In this document: piece by piece, positions 28,872 through 37,712 of the stretch
Layout of the letters: the number at the start of each line of letters is the position of its first letter
Position numbering within the stretch: position 1 is the stretch's first letter
DNA from: Mesorhizobium erdmanii USDA 3471
GTDB lineage: Bacteria; Pseudomonadota; Alphaproteobacteria; Rhizobiales; Rhizobiaceae
Assembly (NCBI RefSeq): GCF_000472705.1
Contig: NZ_AXAE01000013.1
Span: forward strand, 248,001 to 312,000
Length of the DNA: 64,000 bases
Reading direction: 5' to 3'
The notes under the pieces: generated by a model
What the model saw: the letters and a program-made list of their open reading frames with translations, nothing else
Databases searched by the model: none
Told to the model about the DNA's origin: nothing
Position numbers and translations under genes: made by a program

Positions 28872-28927
28872 CGTAGGGCGCGGCGCTTGTCATTCGCGTC
28901 GCGTCTTCCGAGTGCGAAGGGCGGCCA

Positions 28928-29578
28928 ATGACCTCACCCTTCACCATCGCCATCGACGGTCCCGCCGGCGCCGGCAAGGGCACACTGGCCCGGCGGCTCG
29001 CCGACCACTATCGGCTGAACCTGCTCGACACCGGCCTCACCTACCGCGCCGTTGCCCATGCACTGCTGCAGGTCGGCCTGCCGCTCGACAATGTCTCGGC
29101 GGCGGAGACGGCGGCGCGCCAGGTCGACCTGACCAAGCTCGACCGCGCGGTGCTGTCGGCACATGCCGTCGGCGAGGCGGCCTCCAAGGTCGCGGTTTTC
29201 CCGACCGTGCGGCGCATCCTCGTCGAAAAGCAACGCGACTTCGCCAGGACGCCGCCGGGCGCCGTGCTCGACGGCCGCGACATCGGCACGGTCGTGTGTC
29301 CTGATGCGGACATCAAACTCTATGTGACGGCCAGCGCCGAGGTGCGGGCGAGACGCCGGCTGGCCGAAATCGAAAGCATCGGCGGCACCGCTGACTTCGC
29401 CGAAATCCTCGCCGATATCGTGCGCCGCGACGAGCGCGACATGGGCCGTGCCGACTCGCCCTTGAAACCGGCCGCCGAAGCGCACTTGCTTGATACGAGC
29501 GAAATGGCTATAGAAGCCGCGTTTCTCGCGGCCATGGCTGTTGTTGACGACGTGCTGGCCAGGAGAAACAAGGCCTGA
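28928..29578 (+). CDS. cmk: Cytidylate kinase
   Basis: 216 residues. Phosphorylates CMP and dCMP. P-loop [18 protein letters not shown] at 9-26; [20 protein letters not shown] at about 116-135; lid region [17 protein letters not shown] near 175-191. Usual bacterial order aroA-cmk-rpsA. The long inverted repeat lies just before it, ending 56 bases before ATG 28928, so it may need its own promoter or be affected by RNA structure. Confidence 0.96.
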   Translation: MTSPFTIAIDGPAGAGKGTLARRLADHYRLNLLDTGLTYRAVAHALLQVGLPLDNVSAAETAARQVDLTKLDRAVLSAHAVGEAASKVAVFPTVRRILVEKQRDFARTPPGAVLDGRDIGTVVCPDADIKLYVTASAEVRARRRLAEIESIGGTADFAEILADIVRRDERDMGRADSPLKPAAEAHLLDTSEMAIEAAFLAAMAVVDDVLARRNKA

Positions 29579-29676
29579 TCCGGGTTTTGTCCCGTGTTTC
29601 CGTTGCTGGAAGCGCAGAAAATACCCATATCGGGCAGGAACCAGCCTGCCAGCATTCTTACAGAGCGCCGGAATTT

Positions 29677-29710
29677 CCGCTTAAGAAGCGGCCCAGGGCT
29701 TTTTAAGCCC
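29677..29710 (+). promoter_or_regulatory. Two tandem hairpins in the rpsA leader
   Basis: CCGCTT-AAG-AAGCGG (29677-29691) and GGGCTT-TTT-AAGCCC (29696-29710) are perfect six-base hairpins about 80-110 bases before the rpsA start. Ribosomal protein S1 controls its own mRNA through a structured leader in gammaproteobacteria; a similar role here is only a suggestion. Confidence 0.35.
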
Positions 29711-29788
29711 GGAACGCCGGCAGGCCAACGCAACGCTAACCCACGGCGCCCGTCCCGCTTCGAGATGCGGGGCACTCCAGGAGAAAAT

Positions 29789-31486
29789 ATGTCAGCTGCA
29801 AATCCCACTCGCGATGATTTCGCGAGCCTGCTCGAAGAATCATTCACCACCGGCCATTCCGGCGAGGGTCAGGTCGTCAAGGGTACGATCACCGCGATCG
29901 AAAAGGACATGGCCATCATCGACGTCGGCCTCAAGGTCGAAGGCCGCGTGCCGCTGAAGGAATTCGGCGTCAAGGGCAAGGACACCACCCTCAAGGTCGG
30001 TGACACTGTCGAAGTCTATGTCGAGCGCATCGAGAACGCGCTTGGCGAAGCGATGCTTTCGCGTGAGAAGGCCCGCCGCGAAGAGAGCTGGGTCCGTCTC
30101 GAAGAGAAGTTCACCAAGGGTGAGCGCGTCGAAGGCGTGATCTTCAACCAGGTCAAGGGCGGCTTCACCGTCGACCTCGACGGCGCCGTGGCCTTCCTGC
30201 CGCGCAGCCAGGTCGATATCCGCCCGATCCGCGACGTCTCCCCGCTGATGCACAACCCGCAGCCCTTCGAGATCCTCAAGATGGATCGCCGCCGCGGCAA
30301 CATCGTGGTGTCGCGCCGCACCGTACTCGAGGAGAGCCGCGCCGAACAGCGTTCGGAAATCGTGCAGAACCTCGAAGAAGGCCAAGTTGTCGAAGGCGTC
30401 GTCAAGAACATCACGGACTACGGTGCGTTCGTCGACCTCGGCGGCATCGACGGTCTGCTGCATGTCACCGACATGGCATGGCGCCGCGTCAACCATCCGA
30501 CCGAAATCCTCAACATCGGTCAGACGGTCAAGGTGCAGATCATCCGCATCAACCAGGAAACCCACCGCATCTCGCTCGGCATGAAGCAGCTCGAGTCGGA
30601 TCCGTGGTCGGAGATCGGCACCAAGTTCCCGATCGGCAAGAAGATCAAGGGTACCGTCACCAACATCACCGATTACGGCGCGTTCGTCGAACTGGAGCCG
30701 GGCATCGAAGGCCTCATCCACGTTTCGGAAATGTCGTGGACGAAGAAGAACGTGCACCCCGGCAAGATCCTGTCGACGACCCAGGAAGTCGACGTGGTCG
30801 TGCTCGAGGTCGATCCGGCCAAGCGCCGCATCTCGCTCGGCCTCAAGCAGACGCTCGAGAACCCGTGGGAAGCCTTCGCGCGCAACCATCCGGTCGGCAG
30901 CCAGGTCGAGGGCGAGGTCAAGAACAAGACCGAGTTCGGCCTGTTCATCGGCCTCGAAGGCGACGTGGACGGCATGGTGCACCTTTCCGACCTCGACTGG
31001 ACCCGTCCGGGCGAGCAGGTCATCGAAGAGTACAATCGCGGCGACATGGTCAAGGCGCAGGTGCTCGACGTCGACATCGAGAAGGAGCGCATCTCGCTCG
31101 GCATCAAGCAGCTGGCCCGCGACACGGTCGGCGAAGCAGCGACTTCGGGCGAACTGCGCAAGAACGCCGTCGTCACCTGCGAAGTCATCGGCGTCAAGGA
31201 TGGCGGTCTGGAAGTGCGGCTGGTCGACAGCGGCATCGAGACCTTCATCAAGCGCTCCGACCTCAGCCGCGACCGCGACGAGCAGCGCCCCGAGCGCTTC
31301 ACCGTCGGCCAGAAGGTCGATGCCCGCGTCATCGCCTTCGACAAGAAGACCCGCAAGCTGCAGGTCTCGATCAAGGCGCTGGAAATCGCCGAAGAGAAGG
31401 AAGCGGTCGCTCAGTACGGCTCGACCGACTCCGGCGCTTCGCTGGGCGATATCCTGGGCGCCGCGCTGAAGAAGCAGGGCAGCTAA
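29789..31486 (+). CDS. rpsA: 30S ribosomal protein S1
   Basis: 565 residues with six S1 RNA-binding domains, about 85-90 residues each. Repeated pieces such as VKNITDYGAFVDLGGIDGLL, VTNITDYGAFVELEPGIEGL and the RISLG ends of domains are easy to see. It holds mRNA on the small subunit. ATG 29789 has a good GGAG five bases away; the open frame extends 65 codons further without similarity and would cover the leader hairpins. A strong terminator ends the transcript at 31527-31555. Confidence 0.97.
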   Translation: MSAANPTRDDFASLLEESFTTGHSGEGQVVKGTITAIEKDMAIIDVGLKVEGRVPLKEFGVKGKDTTLKVGDTVEVYVERIENALGEAMLSREKARREESWVRLEEKFTKGERVEGVIFNQVKGGFTVDLDGAVAFLPRSQVDIRPIRDVSPLMHNPQPFEILKMDRRRGNIVVSRRTVLEESRAEQRSEIVQNLEEGQVVEGVVKNITDYGAFVDLGGIDGLLHVTDMAWRRVNHPTEILNIGQTVKVQIIRINQETHRISLGMKQLESDPWSEIGTKFPIGKKIKGTVTNITDYGAFVELEPGIEGLIHVSEMSWTKKNVHPGKILSTTQEVDVVVLEVDPAKRRISLGLKQTLENPWEAFARNHPVGSQVEGEVKNKTEFGLFIGLEGDVDGMVHLSDLDWTRPGEQVIEEYNRGDMVKAQVLDVDIEKERISLGIKQLARDTVGEAATSGELRKNAVVTCEVIGVKDGGLEVRLVDSGIETFIKRSDLSRDRDEQRPERFTVGQKVDARVIAFDKKTRKLQVSIKALEIAEEKEAVAQYGSTDSGASLGDILGAALKKQGS

Positions 31487-31526
31487 GTCCTTCGCAAAGC
31501 GAAGTCTTTCGCCTACCCAAAACAAA

Positions 31527-31555
31527 CCCCGCCGGATCGCTCCGGCGGGGTTTTT
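31527..31555 (+). terminator. Intrinsic terminator of rpsA
   Basis: CCCCGCCGGA and TCCGGCGGGG form a perfect ten-base stem with a TCGC loop, followed by TTTTTC. A classic Rho-independent terminator 40 bases past the rpsA stop, in the gap where the SDR gene converges. Confidence 0.93.
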
Positions 31556-31609
31556 CTTTGGTGGAAGCCAAGTCGACTTTTGGCGAAAGCCGGCCCGATC
31601 GATGGGGAG

Positions 31610-32317
31610 CTACGCCCGGCCGAAAAGCGGCACCAGCGTTCCACTCATGGCCTGATTGGCGGGCGAGGCGAGATAGGCGATGGCTTCGGCCGCCGCTTCG
31701 AGGCTGACCCATTTGGCGAAATCGGCATCCGGCATGTCGGCGCGGTTTGCCGGCGTGTCGAGCGTCGAGGGGGCCACGGCATTGACCAGAATGCCCTTGG
31801 CCTTGAGTTCTTCGGCCATCGCCACCGTCATGGCAGCGACCGCCGCCTTGCTTGCCGTGTAGGCGACCATGCCAGCGCCGCGCCTGGGGTCGAGCCCGGC
31901 ACGCGCCGTGACGTTGACGATGCGGCCCGATGTGCCCGATGCCAGCATCGAGCGGATGGCCGCGCGGCTGCACAGAAAGGTGGTGCGGGCGTTGGTGTCC
32001 ATCATCTCGGCGAAGGACGCCGATTCGATCTTTTCCACCGGCGCCATGGCGAACCCGCCGGCGAGATGGATCGATCCCCACAAGGCAGGAACCTGGGCAT
32101 AGAATGCTTCAACCTTGGCGGAGTCCGACAGGTCGACATTGTGCGCCAGCTTGACGTTCTCATGCTCGGCAAAAGGAAAATGCTGTGGTGCCGCGGCGTG
32201 CGCATTCGGCACATAGCAGATCGCCCCCTGTTCCAAGAGCCGGCCAACCACCGCTCCGCCGAGCGCGCCGGTTCCACCGGTCACAATGATATGCCTGCCT
32301 TGAAGTGTTTCCGTCAT
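31610..32317 (-). CDS. Short-chain dehydrogenase/reductase
   Basis: 235 residues, Rossmann NAD(P) oxidoreductase. TGGTGALGGA at residues 12-21 is the coenzyme motif; catalytic Tyr and Lys are in YTASK near 152-156, with Ser in the preceding VNVTARAG region less clear, since it lacks the usual Ser and has Thr/Ala there. ATG 32317 has AGGAG nine bases upstream. Last gene on the strand that carries the guanidino-compound genes, 235 bases after the decarboxylase, so it may or may not belong to that transcript. Substrate unknown. Confidence 0.82.
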   Translation of the reverse strand: MTETLQGRHIIVTGGTGALGGAVVGRLLEQGAICYVPNAHAAAPQHFPFAEHENVKLAHNVDLSDSAKVEAFYAQVPALWGSIHLAGGFAMAPVEKIESASFAEMMDTNARTTFLCSRAAIRSMLASGTSGRIVNVTARAGLDPRRGAGMVAYTASKAAVAAMTVAMAEELKAKGILVNAVAPSTLDTPANRADMPDADFAKWVSLEAAAEAIAYLASPANQAMSGTLVPLFGRA

Positions 32318-32552
32318 CCTGGATCGCTCCTGTCTTTTTTTGTGATTATGTCGCTTGTTCGCCGCGCCGACGCGAAGCGTCGCGCCTTTCAGGCGATCAC
32401 TCAACTGATATCTCGACATGGCAGCCGTCGCGTCTTTGCATGCGTCGGGAGGCTGCGGGACAGCGGAGCCGCCCGGCGCTGCTCATGCCACGCCAAAACC
32501 AAGCCGGCGAACGGTTCGATGCGGGTTGGAAAATCAACGCCGGACTGATGCC

Positions 32553-34133
32553 TCAAGCGACCGTGATTTCGATCACGCAGGGCAATCCGGTTGCCCGGGC
32601 GCGCGTCAGGGCCTGTGGCAAGGCGCCGATCTCGGCCAGCCGTTCGGCTGATATGCCGTAGGCTTCGGCCAGCTTGCAGAAATCCGGCGGCGCCGGCGAG
32701 ACCCCGACAGGTTCGACGCCGACATCGAGCATCGAGGTTTCGATCTCGCGATAGCCCCTGTTGTTCCAGATCACGAAAATGACCGGCGCATCGGAATCGA
32801 GCGCCACACCCAGTTCCGGCAATGTGAACTGGAAACCACCATCTCCGGTCAGGCAGACGACCGGCGCATCGGGTACGGCAAGCGCCGCGCCGATCGCCGC
32901 CGGCGGACCGTAGCCAAGTGCGCCGAAGCCGGTTGCGGCGTTGAACCAGCCGGCCGGCCGGTCGTGATCGTAATAGAGGTTGGCCGCGTAGATCGGCTGC
33001 GTCGAGTCGCCGACAATGATGGCGCCCGGCAAGGCGTCGCGGATCATTTCCACGGCATGCACCTGCGCCGTATAGGCGGGGCTCAGTTCGGCGAACGCCG
33101 CCTTGCGTGCCGCAGCGGCGCGCGCCTCGCCGTCCGGCGCGGCAGCATGAGCGGAGCCTATAGCGGCGAGCAGGGCTTCGATCGCCTCGGCGCAATCGGC
33201 CTGGATGCCGACCGTCACCGGGCGGCGCACGATCTGGTCGGCGCCGATGTCGATGCGGATCAGGTTGGATGGGAGCACAAAACCGCCGTCGCCATAGCCG
33301 TCATAGTCGGTCGGGCCAAATTCTGTGCCGGCGGCGATCACCAGATCGGCGTCGGCCATCAGCGCACGCACCGCCTTCAGGCTTGGGCTCGCCGGCACGC
33401 AGAGCGGGTGGCGATGCAGCAGGCCGCGCGCATTGGTGGTCTCGACGACCGGCGCGCCCAGCTTCTCCGCCAGCCGCTGCAACGGCGCCTCGGCGCGCCT
33501 GGCGCCGCCGCCGGCCAGGATCAGCGGACGGCGGGAAGTGGCGATGAGTTTGGCGGCACTTGCAATCGCCGCGCCATCCGGCGCCGGCGGTGCCGCATTG
33601 CTCAGCAACGCAACCATATCGTCAGCCGGCTTGACCATGACATCGGTCGGGATCTCGATATGCACCGGACCGGGCCGTGACGAAGAAAACAGCGCGAAGG
33701 CCTGCGCCAGCGCGCCGGGCAATTCACTGGCCTCGGTGATCCTCTGCGACAACAGCGCCACCTTCTCCATCATGCCGCGCTGGTCCGGCAGTTCATGCAG
33801 GAAGCCCAGCCCCTTGCCCAGCGTCGGCATGGCGTTGACGCCCGATATGACCAGCATCGGCACCGAATCGGCGCGCGCCTGGCCCATGGCGGTGATGGTG
33901 TTGGTCAGCCCCGGTCCGGTGATGACGAAGGCGACGCCGGGCCTGCCGCTGGCACGGGCGTAGCCGTCGGCCATGAAGCCGGCGCCCTGTTCATGGCGCG
34001 GCGTGACATGGCGGATCTTCGAACGCGCCAGACCGCGATAAAGCTCGACCGTGTGGACGCCTGGGATGCCGAAGACGGTATCGACGCCATGGGCTTCGAG
34101 CAGCGTGATGAGGGCTTCGCCGAGCGTTGTCAT
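32553..34133 (-). CDS. aruI: Thiamine-diphosphate enzyme, 5-guanidino-2-oxopentanoate decarboxylase-like
   Basis: 526 residues, acetolactate-synthase fold. Glu48 in PRHEQGAGFMADGYA is the cofactor-activating glutamate; the ThDP/Mg motif runs from GDGGFQ to IWNNRGY around 430-460. The N-terminal block GIPGVHTVELYRGLARSKIR is typical of AruI, which decarboxylates 2-ketoarginine to 4-guanidinobutanal in the arginine transaminase route. Context fits: a guanidino hydrolase and a basic-amino-acid transporter are close. AruH, the transaminase making the substrate, is not in the window. The TetR gene upstream ends inside a dispersed repeat. Confidence 0.78.
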   Translation of the reverse strand: MTTLGEALITLLEAHGVDTVFGIPGVHTVELYRGLARSKIRHVTPRHEQGAGFMADGYARASGRPGVAFVITGPGLTNTITAMGQARADSVPMLVISGVNAMPTLGKGLGFLHELPDQRGMMEKVALLSQRITEASELPGALAQAFALFSSSRPGPVHIEIPTDVMVKPADDMVALLSNAAPPAPDGAAIASAAKLIATSRRPLILAGGGARRAEAPLQRLAEKLGAPVVETTNARGLLHRHPLCVPASPSLKAVRALMADADLVIAAGTEFGPTDYDGYGDGGFVLPSNLIRIDIGADQIVRRPVTVGIQADCAEAIEALLAAIGSAHAAAPDGEARAAAARKAAFAELSPAYTAQVHAVEMIRDALPGAIIVGDSTQPIYAANLYYDHDRPAGWFNAATGFGALGYGPPAAIGAALAVPDAPVVCLTGDGGFQFTLPELGVALDSDAPVIFVIWNNRGYREIETSMLDVGVEPVGVSPAPPDFCKLAEAYGISAERLAEIGALPQALTRARATGLPCVIEITVA

Positions 34134-34157
34134 TGGTTTTCTCCCCTTTGGAGCGGA

Positions 34158-34252
34158 TCACTGTTCAACGGAAACAGGATCCGCCGTATCTTTTTGTTTC
34201 TTACGCAATTCCGGACGGAAACCGCTTCTCACTTTTCCTGCAATTGAGCTAG
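34158..34252. repeat. Dispersed palindromic repeat, copy A
   Basis: Shares TCACTGTTC, GGAAAC, TTGTTTCT, ACGCAATTCC and CACTTTTCCTG-AATTG in the same order and spacing as copy B (54962-55081). The ends CGCAATTCC and CTGCAATTG are inverted relative to each other. The last codons and TGA stop of the TetR gene (34229-34231) lie inside it. Confidence 0.8.
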
Positions 34253-34879
34253 CGGCGCGAGGCCGAGTTCGGCCTCGATAGTCCTGATGCCAATCGTGGC
34301 CAATTCGCCAGGCGAGAACATCTCGCCAGCCAGGCAGCCTTCGATCCAGAGTCCGTCGATGATGGCATTGATCGCGATGGCATGGTGGCGCAATTGGCTT
34401 GCGTCCGGACTGCGCCGTTCGGCGGCGAGCACCTCGGCCACGACCGCCTCGACCTCATTGCGAAAGCCAAGGTAGCCTTCACGGTGAACATGAGCCAGGG
34501 TCGGATCCGCACTGGCGCGGCCGATGAAGGTTGCCCAGAGCGAAAACACCCGCGTGTCGATAATCGGCACGTTGAGGTTGGCGGTGACGAAAGCCGCAAG
34601 GCGCTGGCGCGGCGAGGCATCTTCCATGACCAATGCCGCTTTTGCCTGCTCGGTCATGCGACCCATCAGCGCCGCATAGGCTTCCTGCAGCAATTCTTCC
34701 TTGCCGGGGAAATAGTGCCGGATGAGCCCGGCGGTGACTCCGGCACGCAGTGCGATGGCGCGCAGGCTGGCGCCCTGCAGGCCATGTTCGGCCACGCTGT
34801 CCAGGGTTGCCTCGATCAGATCCTGCCGCCGCCGCTCCTCGCCCTCGCGGCGGAACCTGCGGCGGGATGGCGTATTCAT
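34229..34879 (-). CDS. TetR family transcriptional regulator
   Basis: 216 residues. Helix-turn-helix near 10-60 with GASLRAIALRAGVTAGLIRH then YFPGKEELL. The C-terminal half resembles the BetI-like regulators. ATG 34879 overlaps the hydrolase stop as ATGA; an ATG nine codons earlier (34906) is also possible. The final residues AQLQEK and the stop codon come from dispersed repeat copy A, so the protein's tail was probably altered when the repeat arrived. Its likely target is the divergent control region at 35749-35962, which holds a perfect 7-11-7 palindrome. Confidence 0.85.
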   Translation of the reverse strand: MNTPSRRRFRREGEERRRQDLIEATLDSVAEHGLQGASLRAIALRAGVTAGLIRHYFPGKEELLQEAYAALMGRMTEQAKAALVMEDASPRQRLAAFVTANLNVPIIDTRVFSLWATFIGRASADPTLAHVHREGYLGFRNEVEAVVAEVLAAERRSPDASQLRHHAIAINAIIDGLWIEGCLAGEMFSPGELATIGIRTIEAELGLAPLAQLQEK

Positions 34880-35748
34880 TGGCGCAGGATCGGCCGCGTC
34901 AGGCATGTCGGCCCGCCCTCGCAGGCGATGCAGAGCGCATCCGCTTCGAAGATTTCCACCGTGCAGCCGGCGGCTTCCATCGCGGCCTTGGTCTTGGGAA
35001 AGCCCGCAACGGCAATGACCTTGAACGGGCTGGTCGGCAGCACGTTCAGGCTGAGGCCGTTGGAAGCCGCGAACTCTTCGGCGTCGCCTTCGACCAGTCG
35101 GATGTTGCGCGCCTTCAGCATCTGATAGAACGGCGCCGGCAAAAGCGGTGAATGGACCAGTGCGAGGTCGTCGCCCAGCGGGCTGATCACCGACATCAGA
35201 TGCAGGCACGCCTCTTCGCCCTGCCACAGCGGCAGGTCGAAGCCATAGACGGAAATGCCCAGCGGCGTCAGCAGGTTGGAAAGCTGCTGGATGCCATCCT
35301 GGTTGGAGCGGACACCGCGGCCGATGACCAGCGTGCGGGCATCCAGCCATACACAATCACCGCCTTCGACCTGGCCAGGGGCTTCGACGCGACCAAGGAT
35401 CGGAATGCCCAGTCTCGTGTAGGTCTCCTCATGCAGCGAAGGCTCCCCGGCGCGCAAGGGCTTGCCCATGGACAGAATCAGCGCGCCGCGGTCCGTCATC
35501 AGCGATGGGTCATGCGTGAACACTGAATCCGACAGTCCGTCGGCGTTGTCATCGATCCATTCGATTACGGCGCCGGAAGCCGCCACCAGTTGAGCGAAGG
35601 CGGCATGCTGCGAGGCTGCCTTGCCCGGGTCGAACCCTGGGCCATAGTGCCAGGCCGCCCTGTCGGCATCGCGCATGGCATTGGCCGCCGACCGCATCAG
35701 CACACGCCGCAACGGCGCCGCCATGGACTGTGATCCGAAAGCGCTCAT
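34876..35748 (-). CDS. Guanidino-group hydrolase, dimethylargininase (DDAH)-like
   Basis: 290 residues of the guanidine-modifying (arginine deiminase) superfamily. Motifs of DDAH: VEGGDCVWLDARTLVIG near 130-146, the histidine region EACLHLMSVISPLGDDLAL, and the nucleophile Cys282 in CEGGPTCLTRPI. DDAH splits methylated arginines into citrulline plus methylamines. ATG 35748 has AAGGG five bases away; a TTG five codons earlier also fits. First gene leftward from the divergent promoter shared with a basic-amino-acid ABC transporter. Arginine, agmatine-type or methylated arginine substrates are all possible. Confidence 0.8.
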   Translation of the reverse strand: MSAFGSQSMAAPLRRVLMRSAANAMRDADRAAWHYGPGFDPGKAASQHAAFAQLVAASGAVIEWIDDNADGLSDSVFTHDPSLMTDRGALILSMGKPLRAGEPSLHEETYTRLGIPILGRVEAPGQVEGGDCVWLDARTLVIGRGVRSNQDGIQQLSNLLTPLGISVYGFDLPLWQGEEACLHLMSVISPLGDDLALVHSPLLPAPFYQMLKARNIRLVEGDAEEFAASNGLSLNVLPTSPFKVIAVAGFPKTKAAMEAAGCTVEIFEADALCIACEGGPTCLTRPILRQ

Positions 35749-35804
35749 CAGTGCCCTTTTCAAGGTGAAAAAAATCGAAAAAATTTCATCGAACGCTATT
35801 TATA

Positions 35805-35829
35805 CACTTGCACAACAAGCTCGCAAGTG
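35805..35829. promoter_or_regulatory. Candidate TetR operator in divergent region
   Basis: CACTTGC-N11-GCAAGTG, a perfect seven-base inverted repeat with TetR-like spacing, 56 bases before the hydrolase start and 133 before the ABC gene. Preceded by the AT-rich stretch ATTTATACA. Probably bound by the TetR encoded at 34229-34879. Confidence 0.5.
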
Positions 35830-35962
35830 CCGTAATGAGCGGGATTGACGGGCTCGCGCTGTTGGGTCCATGCTGAAGTCTGGAGTGGGCAATACAGCGT
35901 ATGTTGATTAGCCGGATAGACGTTCGACGATCTGCCGTCGACCCTGTGGTCGGGGTCGCCCG

Positions 35963-36778
35963 GTGAGCACGGTGGAAGCCGCCGCACTCCCATCTGGCAA
36001 GGCGCAGAACAGCGCCGCCGAAGCCATCCATGTCGAAAACCTACACAAGAAATTCGGCCAGTTGCATGTGCTGAAGGGGGTGTCGCTGTCGGCGCGCGAC
36101 GGCGAGGTCATCGCCATCATCGGCGGCTCGGGCTCGGGCAAATCGACGCTGCTGCGCTGCATCAACTGCCTGGAAAACCCGACCAGCGGCATCATCCGCG
36201 TCAATGGCGAGGAGATCAAGCTCAGGGCGGACAGCCACGGCCACACCGTTCCGGCCGACCGCAGGCAAATCGAGCGCATCCGCTCCAAGCTCGGCATGGT
36301 GTTCCAGAACTTCAACCTGTGGAGCCATATGACGCTGATCGAGAACGTCATCGAGGTTCCCGTGCATGTGCTCGGCGTCAAGCGCGACGAGGCCATCGCC
36401 CAGGCCGAAAAGCTCCTGGCGCGTGTCGGGCTCGCCGAAAAGCGCGACGTCTATCCGGCCTATCTTTCGGGCGGCCAGCAGCAGCGCGCCGCAATCGCCC
36501 GCGCGCTCGCGATCAATCCGCGTGTCATGCTGTTCGACGAGCCGACCTCGGCGCTCGACCCCGAACTGGTCGGCGAGGTGCTGAAGGTGATCGGCGACCT
36601 CGCGCGCGAAGGCCGCACCATGGTGCTGGTCACCCATGAGATGAAGTTCGCCCGCGAGGTCGCGACCCACGTCGTCTATCTCTACAACGGGCTGGTCGAG
36701 GAAGAAGGGCCGCCGGAGCAGATCTTCGGAGCCCCGAAATCCGAGAGGCTCAAGCAGTTCATCCGCAACATCGGCTAG
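35963..36778 (+). CDS. ABC transporter ATP-binding protein for basic amino acids (HisP type)
   Basis: 271 residues. Walker A GGSGSGKST near residue 53, signature YLSGGQQQRAAIARALA, Walker B VMLFDEPTSALDPE, switch His in VTHEMKFAR. The HisP/ArtP/OccP group drives import of histidine, arginine, ornithine or opines. GTG 35963 is the first start after the divergent control region. First of a four-gene transporter operon: ATPase, binding protein, two permeases. Confidence 0.92.
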   Translation: MSTVEAAALPSGKAQNSAAEAIHVENLHKKFGQLHVLKGVSLSARDGEVIAIIGGSGSGKSTLLRCINCLENPTSGIIRVNGEEIKLRADSHGHTVPADRRQIERIRSKLGMVFQNFNLWSHMTLIENVIEVPVHVLGVKRDEAIAQAEKLLARVGLAEKRDVYPAYLSGGQQQRAAIARALAINPRVMLFDEPTSALDPELVGEVLKVIGDLAREGRTMVLVTHEMKFAREVATHVVYLYNGLVEEEGPPEQIFGAPKSERLKQFIRNIG

Positions 36779-36832
36779 GACAGGCCGGGACGGACGAAAA
36801 CCGGGAACCAACAACAAACTGGGAGTTTTGAA

Positions 36833-37630
36833 ATGAAAACCGTTCTGAAGACATTCGCCGCAGCGCTGCTGCTCGGTGTCGCCGCCATGGGCGTGGCCAA
36901 GGCCGATCCGGTCAAGATCGGCGTGGCCGCCGAGCCCTATCCGCCCTTCACCTCGCCGGATGCTTCCGGCAAATGGGTCGGCTGGGAGATCGAGTTCATC
37001 GACGCCGTGTGCGCCGAGGAGAAACTCGACTGCGTCATCACGCCCGTTGCCTGGGACGGCATTATTCCGGCGCTGACCACCAAGAAGATCGACCTCATCG
37101 TCTCGTCGATGTCGATCACCGCCGAGCGCGAGAAGACGATCGACTTCTCCGACAAATATTACAACACGCCGACGGCGATCATCGGACCGAAGGACCAGAA
37201 GTTCGGCCCCTCGCCTGACGACCTCAAGGGCAAGGTCATCGGCGTCCAGGTGTCGACCGTGCACGCCGTCTACGCCAAGAAGCATTTCGGCGCCACGGCC
37301 TCCGAGATCAAGGAATACCAGACCCAGGACGAGGCTAACAACGATCTCGCCGCCGGCCGCCTCGACGCGGTGCAAGCCGATTCCATCGCGCTTGGCGAAT
37401 TCCTCAAATCCGACCAGGGCAAGGCCTGCTGCGACCTCAAGGGCATGGTGGCTCCGGACGACGAAGTGCTCGGGCCAGGCGTCGGCGCCGGCGTGCGCAA
37501 GGAAGACACCGACCTGAAGGGAAAGATCAACGCCGGCATCAAGGCGATCCGCGCCAACGGCAAGTATGACGAGATCTCGAAGAAATATTTCGACTTCGAC
37601 ATTTACGGCGGCGCGACGCAGTCGAACTAA
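36833..37630 (+). CDS. Periplasmic basic-amino-acid binding protein
   Basis: 265 residues, family 3 solute-binding protein (HisJ/ArgT/LAO-like). Signal peptide MKTVLKTFAAALLLGVAAMG ending VAKA before DPVKIG. Ligand-site stretches: AAEPYPPFTSPDASGKWVGW, EIEFIDAVCAEEKLDC, VAWDGIIPAL, SSMSITAEREKTIDFS. GGGAG lies seven bases before ATG 36833. Between the ATPase and permease genes. Arginine or a related guanidino compound is the likely ligand given the divergent genes. Confidence 0.92.
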   Translation: MKTVLKTFAAALLLGVAAMGVAKADPVKIGVAAEPYPPFTSPDASGKWVGWEIEFIDAVCAEEKLDCVITPVAWDGIIPALTTKKIDLIVSSMSITAEREKTIDFSDKYYNTPTAIIGPKDQKFGPSPDDLKGKVIGVQVSTVHAVYAKKHFGATASEIKEYQTQDEANNDLAAGRLDAVQADSIALGEFLKSDQGKACCDLKGMVAPDDEVLGPGVGAGVRKEDTDLKGKINAGIKAIRANGKYDEISKKYFDFDIYGGATQSN

Positions 37631-37712
37631 CGCCCCTCGCATGAGCCGGGGAGCATGACGCCAAGATCGTGCTCTCCTGCCTATCTTTCCCACGCATGCT
37701 TGCCGCCGGCCG

